A DNA stretch of 64,000 nt from Actinomycetes bacterium (GTDB lineage Bacteria > Actinomycetota > Acidimicrobiia > Acidimicrobiales > Palsa-688): the NCBI GenBank assembly GCA_021788115.1, contig JAJYLA010000001.1:32605-96604 (forward strand), in the 5' to 3' direction. Both the position numbers and the translations under genes were made by a program. Numbering within the stretch: the first letter of the stretch is position 1; every line of letters starts with the position of its first letter. Below are positions 45,364 through 55,343 of the stretch, in pieces. Under the pieces are notes generated by a model. It did not search any database. It was not told the origin of the DNA and was given only the letters and a program-made list of their open reading frames with translations.

Positions 45364-46695
45364 ATGGAGACGCTACGGGTTCGCGGCGACCGCTTGAGCC
45401 GCCGCCTGGAGGAGCTGGGGCAGGTCGGCGCCATCGAGGGCGGCGGCTGCGCCCGTCTCGCCCTCACCGACGCCGACCGCGCCGGCAGGGACCTCGTGGT
45501 CACGTGGATGCGCGACCTGGGGCTCGACGTCACCATCGACGAGATCGGCAACGTCACCGCCGAGCGCGCCGGCTCCGACGGGGGGCCGCCGGTGATGTGC
45601 GGCTCCCACATCGACACGGTCGCCACGGGCGGTCGCTACGACGGCAACCTGGGCGTCCTCGCCGGGCTGGAGGTGCTCGAGACGCTGGCGGAGGCCGGCG
45701 TGACGACGCGGAGGCCGCTGGCGGTGGCGTTCTTCACCGACGAGGAGGGCTCCCGGTTCGCCCCGGACATGCTCGGCAGCCTGGTGTACGCCGGCGCCAT
45801 GACGGTGGAGGAGGCCTACGACCTGGTGGCCATCGACGGCGCCCGTCTGGGCGACGAGCTGGCCCGCATCGGTTATCTGGGCGCAACCCCCTGCCCCGGG
45901 AGGGTCCCCCACGCCTACGTCGAGCTGCACATCGAGCAGGGACCGGTTCTCGAGACCGGCGGTGAGGTGATCGGCGCCGTCACCGGCGTGCAGGGCATCT
46001 CCTGGCAGGAGGTGACCGTGACCGGTCAGTCCAACCACGCCGGCACGACGCCGATGTCCTACCGCCACGACGCCGGCTACGTGGCGGCGGCCGCAACGGT
46101 GTTCGTCCGGGACCTCGCGGCGGAGCTGGGCGGCCACCAGGTGGGAACGGTCGGCACGCTGGACCTGCACCCGGACCTCGTCAACGTGGTGGCGGGCCGC
46201 GCCCGCTTCACGGTCGACCTGAGGAACACCGACGAGCCGGACCTGCGCCGGGCGGAGGACCGGCTGGCCGGCGAGCTCGAGCGGCTGGGCGCGGCAGAGG
46301 GCGTGACCGTGGCCCGCAGGCCCCTCGCCCGGTTCGCCCCCGTCGAGTTCGACCCGGCCATCGTCGAGCTGGTCGAGTCGACGGCCGCGTCCCTCGGCTT
46401 CCCGGCCCGGCGCCTGCCCTCCGGCGCCGGCCACGACGCCCAGATGATGGCCCGCCTCTGCCCGGCGGGGATGATCTTCGTGCCGAGTGCCGGGGGGATC
46501 AGCCACAACCCGGCCGAGCACACCGACCCCGAGCACCTCGAAGCCGGCGCGAACGTGCTGCTGCACACGCTGCTGCAGCTCGCCGGCGGCCTGTCGCTGG
46601 GCGCCGCCCTCGACGCCGCCGCCCTCGACGCCGCCGCCCCGACCGCCGCCGCCCCGACCGCCGCCGAGCCCGAGAGCAGCGGGGGGCCGGCGTGA
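45364..46695 (+). CDS. M20-family ureido-amidohydrolase (allantoate amidohydrolase / N-carbamoyl-L-amino-acid hydrolase)
   Basis: 443 residues. Binuclear zinc ligands are visible: MCGSHIDTVATGGRYDGNLG (His and Asp), FFTDEEGSRF (Glu pair), ELHIEQGPVLE and GGISHNPAEHTDPEH. The dimerisation domain lies between, with VTGQSNHAGTTPM. The family hydrolyses allantoate, ureidoglycolate-like or N-carbamoyl amino acids. The C-terminus ends in a 40-residue Ala/Asp/Pro repeat (LDAAALDAAAPTAAAPTAA) not needed for the fold. First gene of the right-hand operon, overlapping the nitrilase gene by four bases. In place it may act like AllC, HyuC or YgeY. Confidence 0.9.
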   Translation: METLRVRGDRLSRRLEELGQVGAIEGGGCARLALTDADRAGRDLVVTWMRDLGLDVTIDEIGNVTAERAGSDGGPPVMCGSHIDTVATGGRYDGNLGVLAGLEVLETLAEAGVTTRRPLAVAFFTDEEGSRFAPDMLGSLVYAGAMTVEEAYDLVAIDGARLGDELARIGYLGATPCPGRVPHAYVELHIEQGPVLETGGEVIGAVTGVQGISWQEVTVTGQSNHAGTTPMSYRHDAGYVAAAATVFVRDLAAELGGHQVGTVGTLDLHPDLVNVVAGRARFTVDLRNTDEPDLRRAEDRLAGELERLGAAEGVTVARRPLARFAPVEFDPAIVELVESTAASLGFPARRLPSGAGHDAQMMARLCPAGMIFVPSAGGISHNPAEHTDPEHLEAGANVLLHTLLQLAGGLSLGAALDAAALDAAAPTAAAPTAAEPESSGGPA

Positions 46696-47624
46696 GCCGG
46701 TCGCTCACCGTCGCGGCGGCGCAGCTGGGTCCCGTCGGCCGCGACGAGGACCGGGCGTCCGTGGTCGATCGTCTCATCGCGCTCTTGCGCCAAGCCCACC
46801 AGAGGGGGGCCGTACTGGTGGTCTTCCCGGAGCTGGCGCTCACCACCTTCTTCCCGCGCTGGTGGATGGACGACCCGGCGCAAGCCGACGTGTGGTTCGA
46901 AACCGAGATGCCGGGCCCGGCGACCAAGCCCCTGTTCGACGAAGCCGCCCGGCTGGGGGTGGGTTTCTCCCTGGGCTACGCGGAGCTGACCCCGGATGGG
47001 CACCACTACAACACCCAGGTCCTCGTCGAGCGGGACGGCTCGATCGTGGCCACCTACCGCAAGGTGCACATCCCCGGCCACGCCAGCCACGAACCGTGGC
47101 GGCCGTTCCAGCACCTCGAGCGCTACTACTTCGAGCCCGGACCGGAGGGCTTCGGCGTGTGGCCCGCGTTGGACGGCCAGATCGGGATGATGATCTGCAA
47201 CGACCGGCGCTGGCCGGAGACGTACCGGGTGATGGGGCTGCAGGGCGTGGAGATGATCCTCTGCGGCTACAACACCCCGATCCACTACCCGCCCGATCCT
47301 TCCCAGGATCCTCTGGCGGGGTTCCACAACCAGCTGGTCATGCAAGCCGGCGCCTACCAGAACGGAACGTGGGTCGTGGCGTCGGCCAAGGGTGGTCTCG
47401 AGGAGGGCGTCGTCCATCTGGCGCAGAGCTGCGTGATCGCCCCCTCGGGTCAGGTGGTGGCGCAGGCCCTGAGCGCCGGCGACGAGGTCGTCGTGGCGGA
47501 CTGCGACCTCGAGTGGTGCTCCCGCTACAAGGACACGCTCTTCGACTTCGACCGCTACCGGCGCCCCGAGCACTACGGCGACATCACCGCCCGCCGGGGG
47601 GTGTCCCTCGAGGGGGGCAGCTAG
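46692..47624 (+). CDS. N-carbamoyl-D-amino-acid hydrolase-like nitrilase
   Basis: 310 residues from GTG 46692 in the stop of the previous gene. The Glu-Lys-Cys triad of carbon-nitrogen hydrolases is clear: VVFPELALTTFFP (Glu ~48), TYRKVHIPGHASHEP (Lys ~125) and GMMICNDRRWPETYRV (Cys ~173). The DRRWPE sequence after the Cys and the length fit N-carbamoyl-D-amino-acid hydrolase. It releases ammonia and CO2 from ureido acids. With hydantoinase and the M20 enzyme it covers both stereo-types of ureido product. Confidence 0.9.
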   Translation: MSRSLTVAAAQLGPVGRDEDRASVVDRLIALLRQAHQRGAVLVVFPELALTTFFPRWWMDDPAQADVWFETEMPGPATKPLFDEAARLGVGFSLGYAELTPDGHHYNTQVLVERDGSIVATYRKVHIPGHASHEPWRPFQHLERYYFEPGPEGFGVWPALDGQIGMMICNDRRWPETYRVMGLQGVEMILCGYNTPIHYPPDPSQDPLAGFHNQLVMQAGAYQNGTWVVASAKGGLEEGVVHLAQSCVIAPSGQVVAQALSAGDEVVVADCDLEWCSRYKDTLFDFDRYRRPEHYGDITARRGVSLEGGS

Positions 47625-47642
47625 GGAGGAGAAGGCACGCCC

Positions 47643-50243
47643 GTGACCACGATCGACAGAGCCATCGAAGACGTCGAGAACGTCGTCGCCTTCACCCTCA
47701 ACGGCGCGGGAGTGTCGGTGCGAGCCGACCACCCCCACCTCCTGGCCGCCCTGCGGGAGGAGCTCGGCGTCACCTCGGTGAAAGACGGCTGCTCCCCGTC
47801 GGGCCAGTGCGGCGCCTGCACGGTGATGGTCGACGGCAAGGTGCAGGTGTCCTGCCAGTATCCCCTCTCGAGGGTCGCCGGCCGCTCCGTCGTCACCCTC
47901 GAAGGCGTCGACCGGGTCGAGCGCCGCATGTACGCCGCGGCGTTCGCCGCGGCGGGCGGACTGCAGTGCGGGTTCTGCATCCCCGGCATCGTGATGCGCG
48001 CCAAGGGCCAGGTCGACCGCAAAGGGGCGGACCTCACCCGCGAGGACATGGCACGCCACCTCGGGGCCCACCTGTGCCGCTGCACCGGGTACACGAAGAT
48101 CCTCGACGCCATCGAAGCGGTCGCGAGAGGGGAGGTCGCCGAGCCGGAGCTGCCACGGGGCGTCGGGACGCGGGGTGCCAAGTACGAGGCGCTCGAGCTG
48201 AGCCTGGGCGACCGCCCCTACGTCGACGACATCCGCGTCCCGGGCATGCTCCACGCGGCGCTGCGCTTCACCGATCACGCCCGCGCCACGGTCCTCTGCG
48301 TCGACACCCGGGCCGCCAAGGAGGCCGCCGGCGTGGTCGGCGCGTACACCGCCGCCGACATCCCCGGCGAGCTGCGGGTGGGGATCATCGAACGCGACTG
48401 GCCGGTGATGATCCCTGAGGGCGGCCGCACCTCCTACGCCGGCGACGTGCTGGCCGTGGTCGTGGCGGAGACCCGCCAGCAGGCCCGCGCTGCGGCAGGG
48501 CTGGTCGAGGTCGACTACGACGTCCTCGCCCCCCTCACCGACCCGCTCGCTGCACTGGAGTCGACCGACGTCGCCGTGTGGGGCACCCGCTCCAACGTGC
48601 TGTCCGTATCCGCGTACCGCCGGGGAGACACGGACGCGGCGCTCGCCGCCAGCGCCCACGTGGTCCACGAGGTGTTCGAAACCCAGCGGGTGGAGCACGC
48701 CTTCCTCGAGCCCGAGTCCACCCTGGCCGTTCCCCGCCCCGACGGGGGCCTGCACGTGTACTCGGGCGGCCAGGGCATCTGGGACGACCGGGATCAGATC
48801 GCCTCGTGCCTCGCGGTCGACAAGGACGTCGTCAGCGTCGAGCTCGTATCCAACGGCGGGGCCTTCGGCGGCAAGGAGGACATGTCCAACCAGGCGCACG
48901 CGGCTCTCGCCGCCTGGCTGCTTCGCCGGCCGGTCAAGTGCACGCTCTCCCGTGAGGAGAGCATCCGGATGCACGCCAAGCGCCACCCGATCCGCCTCGA
49001 ATACCGGGCGGGGTGCGACGCCGACGGGCATCTCACCGGCCTGCGGGCGCGCCTCGTCGGCGACTCCGGCGCATACGCCAGCGTGGGCATGAAAGTGCTC
49101 GAGCGGGCCGCCGGCCACGCCACCGGCCCCTACCGGCTGGCGGCCGTCGACGTCGAGGCCGTGGCCGTGCGCACCAACAACCCGATCTGCGGCGCCTTCC
49201 GGGGCTTCGGCGCCAACCAGGCCCAGTTCGCCATGGAAGGAGTGATGGACCGCCTCGCCGAGAAGGTGGGGATCAGCGGCTGGGAGATCCGCAAGCGCAA
49301 CGTGATCCACCCCGGCGACGTCTGGGGTCCGGGCCAGGTGATGGACGACGGCTGCGCGGGCGCGGAGGCCTGCCTCGACGCCCTCGCCGGGCGCTACGAG
49401 GAGGCCCGCGCTGCGGGCAGGGCGGCCGGCATCGGGCTGGGGCTCAAGAACTCGGGGCTCGGCAACGGGTTCGAGGAGGTGACGAGGGCGGCCGTGCGGT
49501 TCGAGGCGGACGGCGCCGTCGAGGTCCGCCACGGCTGGACCGAGATGGGCCAGGGCGTCCACACCGTCGCCCTGCAGGTGGCCGTCGAGGAGCTCGGCGT
49601 CGACCCGGCGCGGATCCGGGTGCGGGTGGACACCACCCGGGAGCTCGGCGAGGGCCAGACCACCGGCAGCCGCGGGACGCTGATGGGCGCCGGCGCCGTG
49701 CGGGAGGCCTGCCGGGCGGCAATCGCCGGCGGCTGCCGGACCGGGGTCGACTACACCGGCGAGTACCGCGTCGACTGGACCCAGCCCTTCGGCGAGGTGG
49801 AGCACCCCGTGATCCACTCGGCGTTCGGCTACGCCGCCCAGCTGGTGGTCGTCGACCCCGGCACCCTCGCCGTGGAGAAGGTGGTCGCCGCCCACGACGT
49901 CGGCCGCGCCGTCAACCCCACGCTGTGCGAGGGACAGATCGAGGGGGCGGTGCACATGGGGCTCGGCTACGCCCTGAGCGAGGAGCTGCCGGCGGACGAG
50001 CGGGGGTTCCCGGCGCGGACGACGCTGCGGTCGCTCGGCATCCTCCGGCCCAAGGATGTGCCGCCCATCGAGGTGATCCTCGTCGAGGTGCCCCAGCCTC
50101 GCTCGCCGTACGGGATCAAGGGCGTCGGCGAGATAGGACTGGTGCCCACCGCGGGGGCGGTGGCGGCTGCGCTGCACGCGGCGGACGGGAAGTGGCGGAC
50201 GAGACTGCCGATGAGGCCGGGGGCTCCCGACCAGTCGGACTGA
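47643..50243 (+). CDS. xdhD: XdhD-like fused [2Fe-2S]-molybdopterin purine hydroxylase
   Basis: 866 residues from GTG 47643 with GGAGGAGAAGG upstream. Residues ~15-160 are the Fe-S part ([36 protein letters not shown]). The rest is the molybdopterin part, without an FAD domain: [40 protein letters not shown], and the catalytic Glu in [12 protein letters not shown]. This is the layout of E. coli XdhD, a putative hypoxanthine oxidase. Glu in GGKE and Arg in FRGFG again match purine hydroxylases. It needs a separate electron acceptor, perhaps the FAD subunit at 37416-38297. Confidence 0.88.
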   Translation: MTTIDRAIEDVENVVAFTLNGAGVSVRADHPHLLAALREELGVTSVKDGCSPSGQCGACTVMVDGKVQVSCQYPLSRVAGRSVVTLEGVDRVERRMYAAAFAAAGGLQCGFCIPGIVMRAKGQVDRKGADLTREDMARHLGAHLCRCTGYTKILDAIEAVARGEVAEPELPRGVGTRGAKYEALELSLGDRPYVDDIRVPGMLHAALRFTDHARATVLCVDTRAAKEAAGVVGAYTAADIPGELRVGIIERDWPVMIPEGGRTSYAGDVLAVVVAETRQQARAAAGLVEVDYDVLAPLTDPLAALESTDVAVWGTRSNVLSVSAYRRGDTDAALAASAHVVHEVFETQRVEHAFLEPESTLAVPRPDGGLHVYSGGQGIWDDRDQIASCLAVDKDVVSVELVSNGGAFGGKEDMSNQAHAALAAWLLRRPVKCTLSREESIRMHAKRHPIRLEYRAGCDADGHLTGLRARLVGDSGAYASVGMKVLERAAGHATGPYRLAAVDVEAVAVRTNNPICGAFRGFGANQAQFAMEGVMDRLAEKVGISGWEIRKRNVIHPGDVWGPGQVMDDGCAGAEACLDALAGRYEEARAAGRAAGIGLGLKNSGLGNGFEEVTRAAVRFEADGAVEVRHGWTEMGQGVHTVALQVAVEELGVDPARIRVRVDTTRELGEGQTTGSRGTLMGAGAVREACRAAIAGGCRTGVDYTGEYRVDWTQPFGEVEHPVIHSAFGYAAQLVVVDPGTLAVEKVVAAHDVGRAVNPTLCEGQIEGAVHMGLGYALSEELPADERGFPARTTLRSLGILRPKDVPPIEVILVEVPQPRSPYGIKGVGEIGLVPTAGAVAAALHAADGKWRTRLPMRPGAPDQSD

Positions 50244-50260
50244 GGAAAAAAGGAGACCCG

Positions 50261-51286
50261 GTGGCCACTCCCGTCGCTCTTTACCTCCAGGATGCACACC
50301 CCATCCGGGACAGCATGTCCTACGCCGCGTACGCGGAGGAACGGGGCTTTCACGCCGTGTGGCAGGCGGAGAGCCGCCTCGTGCGCGAGGCGACCGTGCC
50401 GCTGGCGGCGTACGCCGCGGTCACCGGGCACATCCGGCTCGGCTCGGGAGTGGCGGACTGCTGGTCGCGCAATCCCGCCCGCCTGGCGGCCACCTTCTCG
50501 ACCCTCGACGACCTTGCGCCCGGCCGGGTCATCTGCGGGCTCGGGGCGTGGTGGGACCCGCTGGCCGCCAAGGTCGGTATCCGCCGGCGCCGGCCGCTCA
50601 CGGTCATGCGGGAGGTGGTCACCGCCGTGAGGTCCCTGCTTCACGACGAGACGGTCACCTTCCACGGCGAGTGGGTGCACCTCGACGGCGTCGAGCTCGA
50701 CTACGTGTACCAGGAGCGCCGGCCCAAGGACGTCCCCATCTACATCGGGGCGACCGGCGACAGGATGCTCGAGCTCGCCGGGGAGATCGCCGACGGCGTG
50801 GTGCTCAACTACCTGGTCTCCCCCGGCTACAACGACCGGGCCCTCGAGCACATCGACGCCGGCCTCTCCCGGTCGGGCCGCTCCCTCGCCGACCTGGACC
50901 GCCCGCAGCTCGTCGTGTGCTCGGTCCACGAGGACGAGGCGACGGCGCTCGACCTGGCCCGCCTCATGGTCACCCAGTACCTGGGCCAGCAACCGCACAT
51001 CATGGCCGCGTCCGGGGTGCCCCGTTCGCTGCTCGACGCGGTCGGCGAGGTGCTCACCTGGCCCGCCACCCACGAGCAGGTCGCCGCCGCGTCGAAGCTC
51101 GTACCCGACGAGATCGTCCGGATGCTGACGGCGTCCGGCTCGCCCGATCAGGTCCGCACCCGCGTCGCCGACTACGTCCGGCACGGCTGCACCTGCCCGG
51201 TGCTCTACCCCCTGGGCGACGTGCGGGCCATGATCGACGCCTTCGCCGGCTGGAGCGCCCCGGTCACCTCGACGACGACATCCTGA
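50261..51286 (+). CDS. Luciferase-like (LLM) flavin or F420-dependent oxidoreductase
   Basis: 341 residues from GTG 50261 with AAAAAAGGAG upstream. LLM barrel features: [54 protein letters not shown] and [20 protein letters not shown]. The cofactor could be FMN or F420; the DGVVLNYL segment fits the F420-dependent methylene-H4MPT-reductase-like group. It is the last gene tightly linked to the right-hand catabolic operon. Because RutA, an LLM protein, opens the uracil ring, a nucleobase or ring-product monooxygenase is a fair guess, but unproven. Confidence 0.85.
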   Translation: MATPVALYLQDAHPIRDSMSYAAYAEERGFHAVWQAESRLVREATVPLAAYAAVTGHIRLGSGVADCWSRNPARLAATFSTLDDLAPGRVICGLGAWWDPLAAKVGIRRRRPLTVMREVVTAVRSLLHDETVTFHGEWVHLDGVELDYVYQERRPKDVPIYIGATGDRMLELAGEIADGVVLNYLVSPGYNDRALEHIDAGLSRSGRSLADLDRPQLVVCSVHEDEATALDLARLMVTQYLGQQPHIMAASGVPRSLLDAVGEVLTWPATHEQVAAASKLVPDEIVRMLTASGSPDQVRTRVADYVRHGCTCPVLYPLGDVRAMIDAFAGWSAPVTSTTTS

Positions 51287-51383
51287 GGCCCGCCGGGAAG
51301 CCGCGCGCGTGCCGAAAGGCCGCCCGGGCTGCTTTACGCTTCCACGCGATGGAGCACCGCACACGACCGAGGGACGGGCGATC

Positions 51384-52328
51384 ATGCGCGCCGCGGTGAT
51401 CGCCGGCGGGGCCGTTACCTGCGAGGAGCGGCCGGCACCCGTGCCGCAGGGGGGCGAGGTCCTGGTGCGCGTCCGGGCCGCGGGCATCAACGGGGCCGAC
51501 CTCCTCCAGCGCGCCGGCCACTACCCTCCCCCCTCCGGGGCGCCCTCCGACATGCCGGGCCTGGAGCTCGCCGGCCTGGTGGAGTCGCTGGGGCCCGCGG
51601 CGACCCGCTTCCGCCCGGGCGACCGGGTGATGGGCATCGTCGCCGGCGCCGGCCAGGCGGAGCTCGTCGCGGTGCACGAGAGGGTCGCGATGCCCGCCCC
51701 CGCCGGGCTGTCATGGGCGGAGGCCGGCGGGTTCGCCGAAGTGTTCACGACCGCACACGACGCGCTGTTCACCCAGTGCGGGCTCGGCCCCGGAGACCGC
51801 CTGCTCGTGAACGGCGCCGCCGGCGGGGTGGGGGTCGCGGCGGTGCAGCTCGCCGTGGCCTCGGGCGCGACGGTCGTGGCCAGCGTCCGCTCGCCGGGGC
51901 GCCGCGAGGCGCTCTCCTCCCTCGGGGCGCACGGGGCCGCGCCCGACGAGGCCTTCGGACTGGGCCCCTTCGACGTCGTGCTGGAGCTCGTCGGAGGGCC
52001 GAACCTCCCCCGTGACATGGAAGCCCTGCGCACAGGGGGGCGCGTCGCCGTGATCGGCGTCGGCGCCGGGGCGATCGGCGAGCTGGACCTGCGCGTGCTG
52101 ATGGCACGCCGGGCCCGCATCAGCGGCTCGACCTTGCGCGCCCGGCCCCTCGAGGAGAAGGCGCTCGCCGCCCGCCTCGTGGAGCACGACGTCCTCCCGC
52201 TGCTGTCGGCGCGGCGGGTCGTCGTCCCGGTGCACGCCACGTTCCCTCTGGAAGACGTCGCGGCCGCCTACGAGGCCTTCTCGGCCGGGGAGAAGTTCGG
52301 CAAGATCGTCCTGACGATCGACTCCTGA
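51384..52328 (+). CDS. Zinc-free quinone oxidoreductase (MDR superfamily)
   Basis: 314 residues from ATG 51384. Enoyl/quinone-reductase pattern: VRVRAAGINGADLLQRAGHY, PGLELAGLVESLGPAATRF, FTTAHDALFTQCGLGPGDRL, and the NADPH site LVNGAAGGVGVAAVQLA. No catalytic or structural zinc cysteines. It is of the PIG3/QOR type, reducing quinones with NADPH. It follows the LLM gene after ~100 bases and could be independent of the purine operon. Confidence 0.9.
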   Translation: MRAAVIAGGAVTCEERPAPVPQGGEVLVRVRAAGINGADLLQRAGHYPPPSGAPSDMPGLELAGLVESLGPAATRFRPGDRVMGIVAGAGQAELVAVHERVAMPAPAGLSWAEAGGFAEVFTTAHDALFTQCGLGPGDRLLVNGAAGGVGVAAVQLAVASGATVVASVRSPGRREALSSLGAHGAAPDEAFGLGPFDVVLELVGGPNLPRDMEALRTGGRVAVIGVGAGAIGELDLRVLMARRARISGSTLRARPLEEKALAARLVEHDVLPLLSARRVVVPVHATFPLEDVAAAYEAFSAGEKFGKIVLTIDS

Positions 52329-52350
52329 GGCGCCCGAGCACGGCCCCTGT

Positions 52351-52377
52351 TTTTTTCCTTTTGGGAAGCCCTTTTTT
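52351..52377 (+). terminator. Possible weak terminator / T-rich tract
   Basis: Two T-tracts with a small GGGAAGCCC stem between them (TTTTGGGAAGCCCTTTTTTG) follow the quinone reductase stop, in otherwise GC-rich sequence. The stem is only three pairs, so strength is doubtful. Confidence 0.3.
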
Positions 52378-52413
52378 GAATGATCACTGCAGCGATTGGG
52401 TACTAGTCGGCCA

Positions 52414-52905
52414 ATGGACGCCGATCCATTTGCCATCGTGGCCGCTCCCATCCGGCGGCGGGCCCGAACCGTGCGGCCAGGGGAGGAACATCCCCCGGGG
52501 GGCGGCGGCTCCGATGCCCGCACCGCCGCCGGCGCGTTCCGTGTCAGCGTGCAGTCGGACTGGCTGGACGCGTGGATCGTGGCGAGCGGCCGGTGGGACC
52601 GGGAGGCGTCCGCGGAGTTCGCGTCCGCTTTTGAACAAGCGATGCGCTCGGGCCCGCGCAAGCTTCACGTCGTGTTGCGGGGTGTGACGGCGATCGACCG
52701 AACGGAGATCGCGTCGCTCGCCCGCTCGAAGGCGGAAGCGCGCCGGCAGGGATCGAAAGTGGTGATCCATCGGCCTTCCCGCTCGGTGCAGCGGGCCCTC
52801 GAGGAAGCGGGGATCCGCCGGAGGCTGCTTTCCTTGCAACCCCCTGTTCTCAGTCTCGGCCGGACACCGCAGGCGGGGCAGGCCCGCCCGCGAATGACGG
52901 GTTAG
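52414..52905 (+). CDS. STAS-domain protein
   Basis: 163 residues from ATG 52414. An unstructured Arg/Gly/Pro-rich head of ~45 residues precedes a STAS-like domain: LDAWIVASGRWDREASAEFA, KLHVVLRGVTAIDRTEIASL and RRQGSKVVIHRPSRSVQRAL. In anti-sigma-factor antagonists a Ser or Thr at the D-S/T-G position is phosphorylated; here the site reads AIDRTEIA, so a Thr is present but the context is unusual. No anti-sigma kinase is adjacent. A role in partner switching is possible. Confidence 0.65.
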   Translation: MDADPFAIVAAPIRRRARTVRPGEEHPPGGGGSDARTAAGAFRVSVQSDWLDAWIVASGRWDREASAEFASAFEQAMRSGPRKLHVVLRGVTAIDRTEIASLARSKAEARRQGSKVVIHRPSRSVQRALEEAGIRRRLLSLQPPVLSLGRTPQAGQARPRMTG

Positions 52906-52973
52906 CCGCCTTCTCGGCACGGGTATTGCATCGAACGAGAAGTGCGGATCAAAGACTTGGCGAAAGAGCGGCC

Positions 52974-53357
52974 GTGAAACATCGTGACAGTCTTTTACGG
53001 GGGCGTCGAAAGCTCAAAAACTCGGTCAGGGGGATGATCCAGAGCCTGGGACCAAGCCCCACCGCGGTGGCAGCATTCCTGGCGTCCGTCGGTGCCGTGG
53101 GAACCCGCCGGAGCTCCGACGATTGCGCCGTCGCCAGGTACCTCCATGCGGTCATCGGGGTCGAGCCGTACGTGAAGCGTGTGACCGTCTGGGACAGCGA
53201 GGTGCGCGTGACGCGGCGGGGACTCCGCCTGCCCGCGGTCGTTGCGCTCCCAGCCGCTGTCACCGCGTTCATACGCGCCTTCGACGCGGGCTGCTTCCCC
53301 GAGCTGATCGACGGCCACCTGCAAGCCGGCGAGCACCTGCCCCACCTGGAGAGCTGA
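52974..53357 (+). CDS. Hypothetical protein
   Basis: 127 residues from GTG 52974; TTG 52926 and an internal ATG are alternatives. I do not recognise the family. The N-terminus is basic (RGRRKLKNSVRG). The body, SPTAVAAFLASVGAVGTRRS and DDCAVARYLHAVIG, then a beta-rich stretch VKRVTVWDSEVRVTRRGLRL and an Ala/Val-rich helix, looks like a small globular cytosolic protein. It is followed after 120 bases by a lipoprotein gene on the same strand. Confidence 0.55.
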   Translation: MKHRDSLLRGRRKLKNSVRGMIQSLGPSPTAVAAFLASVGAVGTRRSSDDCAVARYLHAVIGVEPYVKRVTVWDSEVRVTRRGLRLPAVVALPAAVTAFIRAFDAGCFPELIDGHLQAGEHLPHLES

Positions 53358-53477
53358 ACCGTCACGCCGCGCCCGTCCCGGTGAACCCTGGCGCGGGCCA
53401 TCCGCCGCACGGCGCGGCGATCGCGAGTGTTAACTGGAGGGCACGCACAGGTGAGCCACACCGGAGGAGGGGGTGCG

Positions 53478-53963
53478 ATGCCCGGATCGCCCAAGTCGCT
53501 GGCCGCTGCGATGGCCCTGGCAATGGTCCTGACGATGACGTCCTGCAACAGCGGGGGCGCGATCATGGGGAGCGGAGAGGTCGTTCTCGACGCCCACCCG
53601 GTGGGCCGGGTCGGGACGGCGCTGGTCGTGACGGGCGGGTTCGCCCTCTATGTCTTCCTCCCCGACGAGCACAGCCGGGTTACCTGCGTCAGCCGGTGCG
53701 CGGAGATATGGCCCCCTCTGCAGCTCGCACCCCACGGCCGGATCGTCACCGGGCCCGGCGTCGACCGCAACCTCGTCGCCACGGTCCCCGACCCCGGCGG
53801 AGGCGGGCGGGTCGTCACCTACGACGGCTGGCCCCTCTACCGGTACATCTCCGACACGGCCCCCTACGAGGCTGCCGGTCAAGGCCTCAACCTCAACGGT
53901 GGCCCGTGGTACGTGATGGCGCCCACCGGCCAGCCGCTCATCCCCCGAAGCGCCAGCGGTTAG
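53478..53963 (+). CDS. Secreted-repeat lipoprotein (COG4315 / Lipoprotein_15 type)
   Basis: 161 residues from ATG 53478 with GGAGGAGGGGG upstream. Signal peptide with lipobox MVLTMTSCNSG (Cys ~24). Two secreted-repeat units: FALYVFLPDEHSRVTCVSRC with AEIWPPLQ, and VTYDGWPLYRYISDTAPYEA followed by GQGLNLNGGPWYVMAPTG. The family is widespread in actinobacteria, is surface-located and has no settled function. The gene converges on yihY. Confidence 0.88.
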   Translation: MPGSPKSLAAAMALAMVLTMTSCNSGGAIMGSGEVVLDAHPVGRVGTALVVTGGFALYVFLPDEHSRVTCVSRCAEIWPPLQLAPHGRIVTGPGVDRNLVATVPDPGGGGRVVTYDGWPLYRYISDTAPYEAAGQGLNLNGGPWYVMAPTGQPLIPRSASG

Positions 53964-53981
53964 ACCACCGGCATCCCGGCG

Positions 53982-54995
53982 TCACGACGACTCCGATCGC
54001 GAGCCCCGGTCCGCGAGTTGGTCGAGCGGCTGGCGGTCGGCTTCGGGGGTGAAGTCGATCGCCACCGTCGTCTCGGGGCGCCGGCGCTCCATCATCGCCA
54101 GTCGGGCGAACGTGCGGCGGTCGCCCTCGGTGAGGGGGGGCTGCGTGAGCGACCGCGGCCACAGGTGGTAGCGACGAACCACGTTGATCTCCGCTGCGAT
54201 CAGGGTGAGCTGCGCGCCGAGGAAGAGCCACGACAGCAGTCCGATGACGATGGCGAACAGGCCGTACGTCGAGCTCGCCCGCTCGAGGACGTGGCGCACG
54301 TAGAGCCCCCCGCCAGCCTGGAGGACTTCCCACAGCGCCGTGGCGATCCCGGCGCCGAACCCGACGTCACGCCAGCCGAGCGGCTCGGAGGTCAGCACCT
54401 CGAACGCCAGAGTGAACACGGCGAAGTTGACCCCGACCGAGACCGCCACGGACCACACGGAGACCAGCGGCCCGTGGAAGATCGCCGATCCGAAGCCGCC
54501 GAGGGCGGTAGCCCCGAGGACGGCGAGTCCCAGGCCGGCGAGGAGCAGCGAGCCTCGAACCCGGCGCATCCAGAAGTTCGGCCACTTCACGTACGGGATG
54601 TTCCACACGGTGTGCATCGCGTTGAGCGCGGCCTGCCCCAGCCCCTGGGCGCCGTAAACCGTTCCCAGCGACCCGATGGTCACCGCCAGGACGCTCCCGG
54701 TCAGGGGGTGCTCGGCGCTGCGCAGCTGGTCCCCGATGACGGGGAAGTTCGCCAGCGCCGAGTGCAGGACCCGGTGCTGGAAGCTCCGGTCCCCCGAGAG
54801 GGCGAACCCGAGGATCGTCGTGAAGAGAAGAAGGAGCGGAAACACGCTGAACAACCCGTAGTAGGCGACGATGACTGCCTTGCCGCCGGCCTGGTCGTTG
54901 CCGTACTTCTGGCCTACCGCCAGGGGGAAGGCCAGCACCGCGTGCTTCTGCTGGAATCGGTCGAACCGGCGCAGGAGGATTTCGGCCCTGTTCAC
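53982..54995 (-). CDS. YihY/BrkB-family integral membrane protein
   Basis: 337 residues from GTG 54995. Six or so membrane spans. Family features: AVIVAYYGLFSVFPLLLLFT near residue 40, GSLGTVYGAQGLGQAALNAM and STYGLFAIVIGLLSWLFLGA with QLTLIAAEINVV. Once misnamed ribonuclease BN; a transporter or envelope role is likely. The C-terminal ~60 residues are cytoplasmic and charged. The frame is open further upstream, but the family start is at this GTG. Confidence 0.88.
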   Translation of the reverse strand: MNRAEILLRRFDRFQQKHAVLAFPLAVGQKYGNDQAGGKAVIVAYYGLFSVFPLLLLFTTILGFALSGDRSFQHRVLHSALANFPVIGDQLRSAEHPLTGSVLAVTIGSLGTVYGAQGLGQAALNAMHTVWNIPYVKWPNFWMRRVRGSLLLAGLGLAVLGATALGGFGSAIFHGPLVSVWSVAVSVGVNFAVFTLAFEVLTSEPLGWRDVGFGAGIATALWEVLQAGGGLYVRHVLERASSTYGLFAIVIGLLSWLFLGAQLTLIAAEINVVRRYHLWPRSLTQPPLTEGDRRTFARLAMMERRRPETTVAIDFTPEADRQPLDQLADRGSRSESS

Positions 54996-55343
54996 CGGCT
55001 CATGGCTACCCAGGATCACCCGCGGACATGTGCGACCGTGGCGGGCCTCTCGGCTGCGGACTGCTGCCCGATCCCAGCGCCGGTCCCGCCCGGCACATCG
55101 GACGCGGAAGGCAGGTGTGCCGAGGTGGCTCCGGTAAAGAATCGAACGATCGTCGTGGCCGGGGATCCTGACGGAAAGGAGAGGGCCGTCGCCGTCCAGC
55201 TGAGCATGGGGTCGCTCGCACGGCAGGTTCACCATGCCCCGGTGCCGAGCAGCCGGCGAAGGGGCTGTCCGAGGGGTTCGCGCGTGCGGCCCCGAGAGGG
55301 TGACGGCGGCGCCGAGGGCGGAGCCGCCGGGGGGGAGGCTCTG
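54996..55343. other. Intergenic stretch without a supported gene
   Basis: The 348 bases between the divergent yihY gene and the MFS remnant hold no convincing coding sequence, RNA gene or clear promoter hexamers. Confidence 0.5.

Noticed and set aside
46077..50297. A 1406-codon open frame on the minus strand opposite the M20, nitrilase and XdhD-like genes
   Set aside because: It is a codon-bias shadow in high-GC DNA; the plus-strand products have clear catalytic motifs, and the antisense translation has none.
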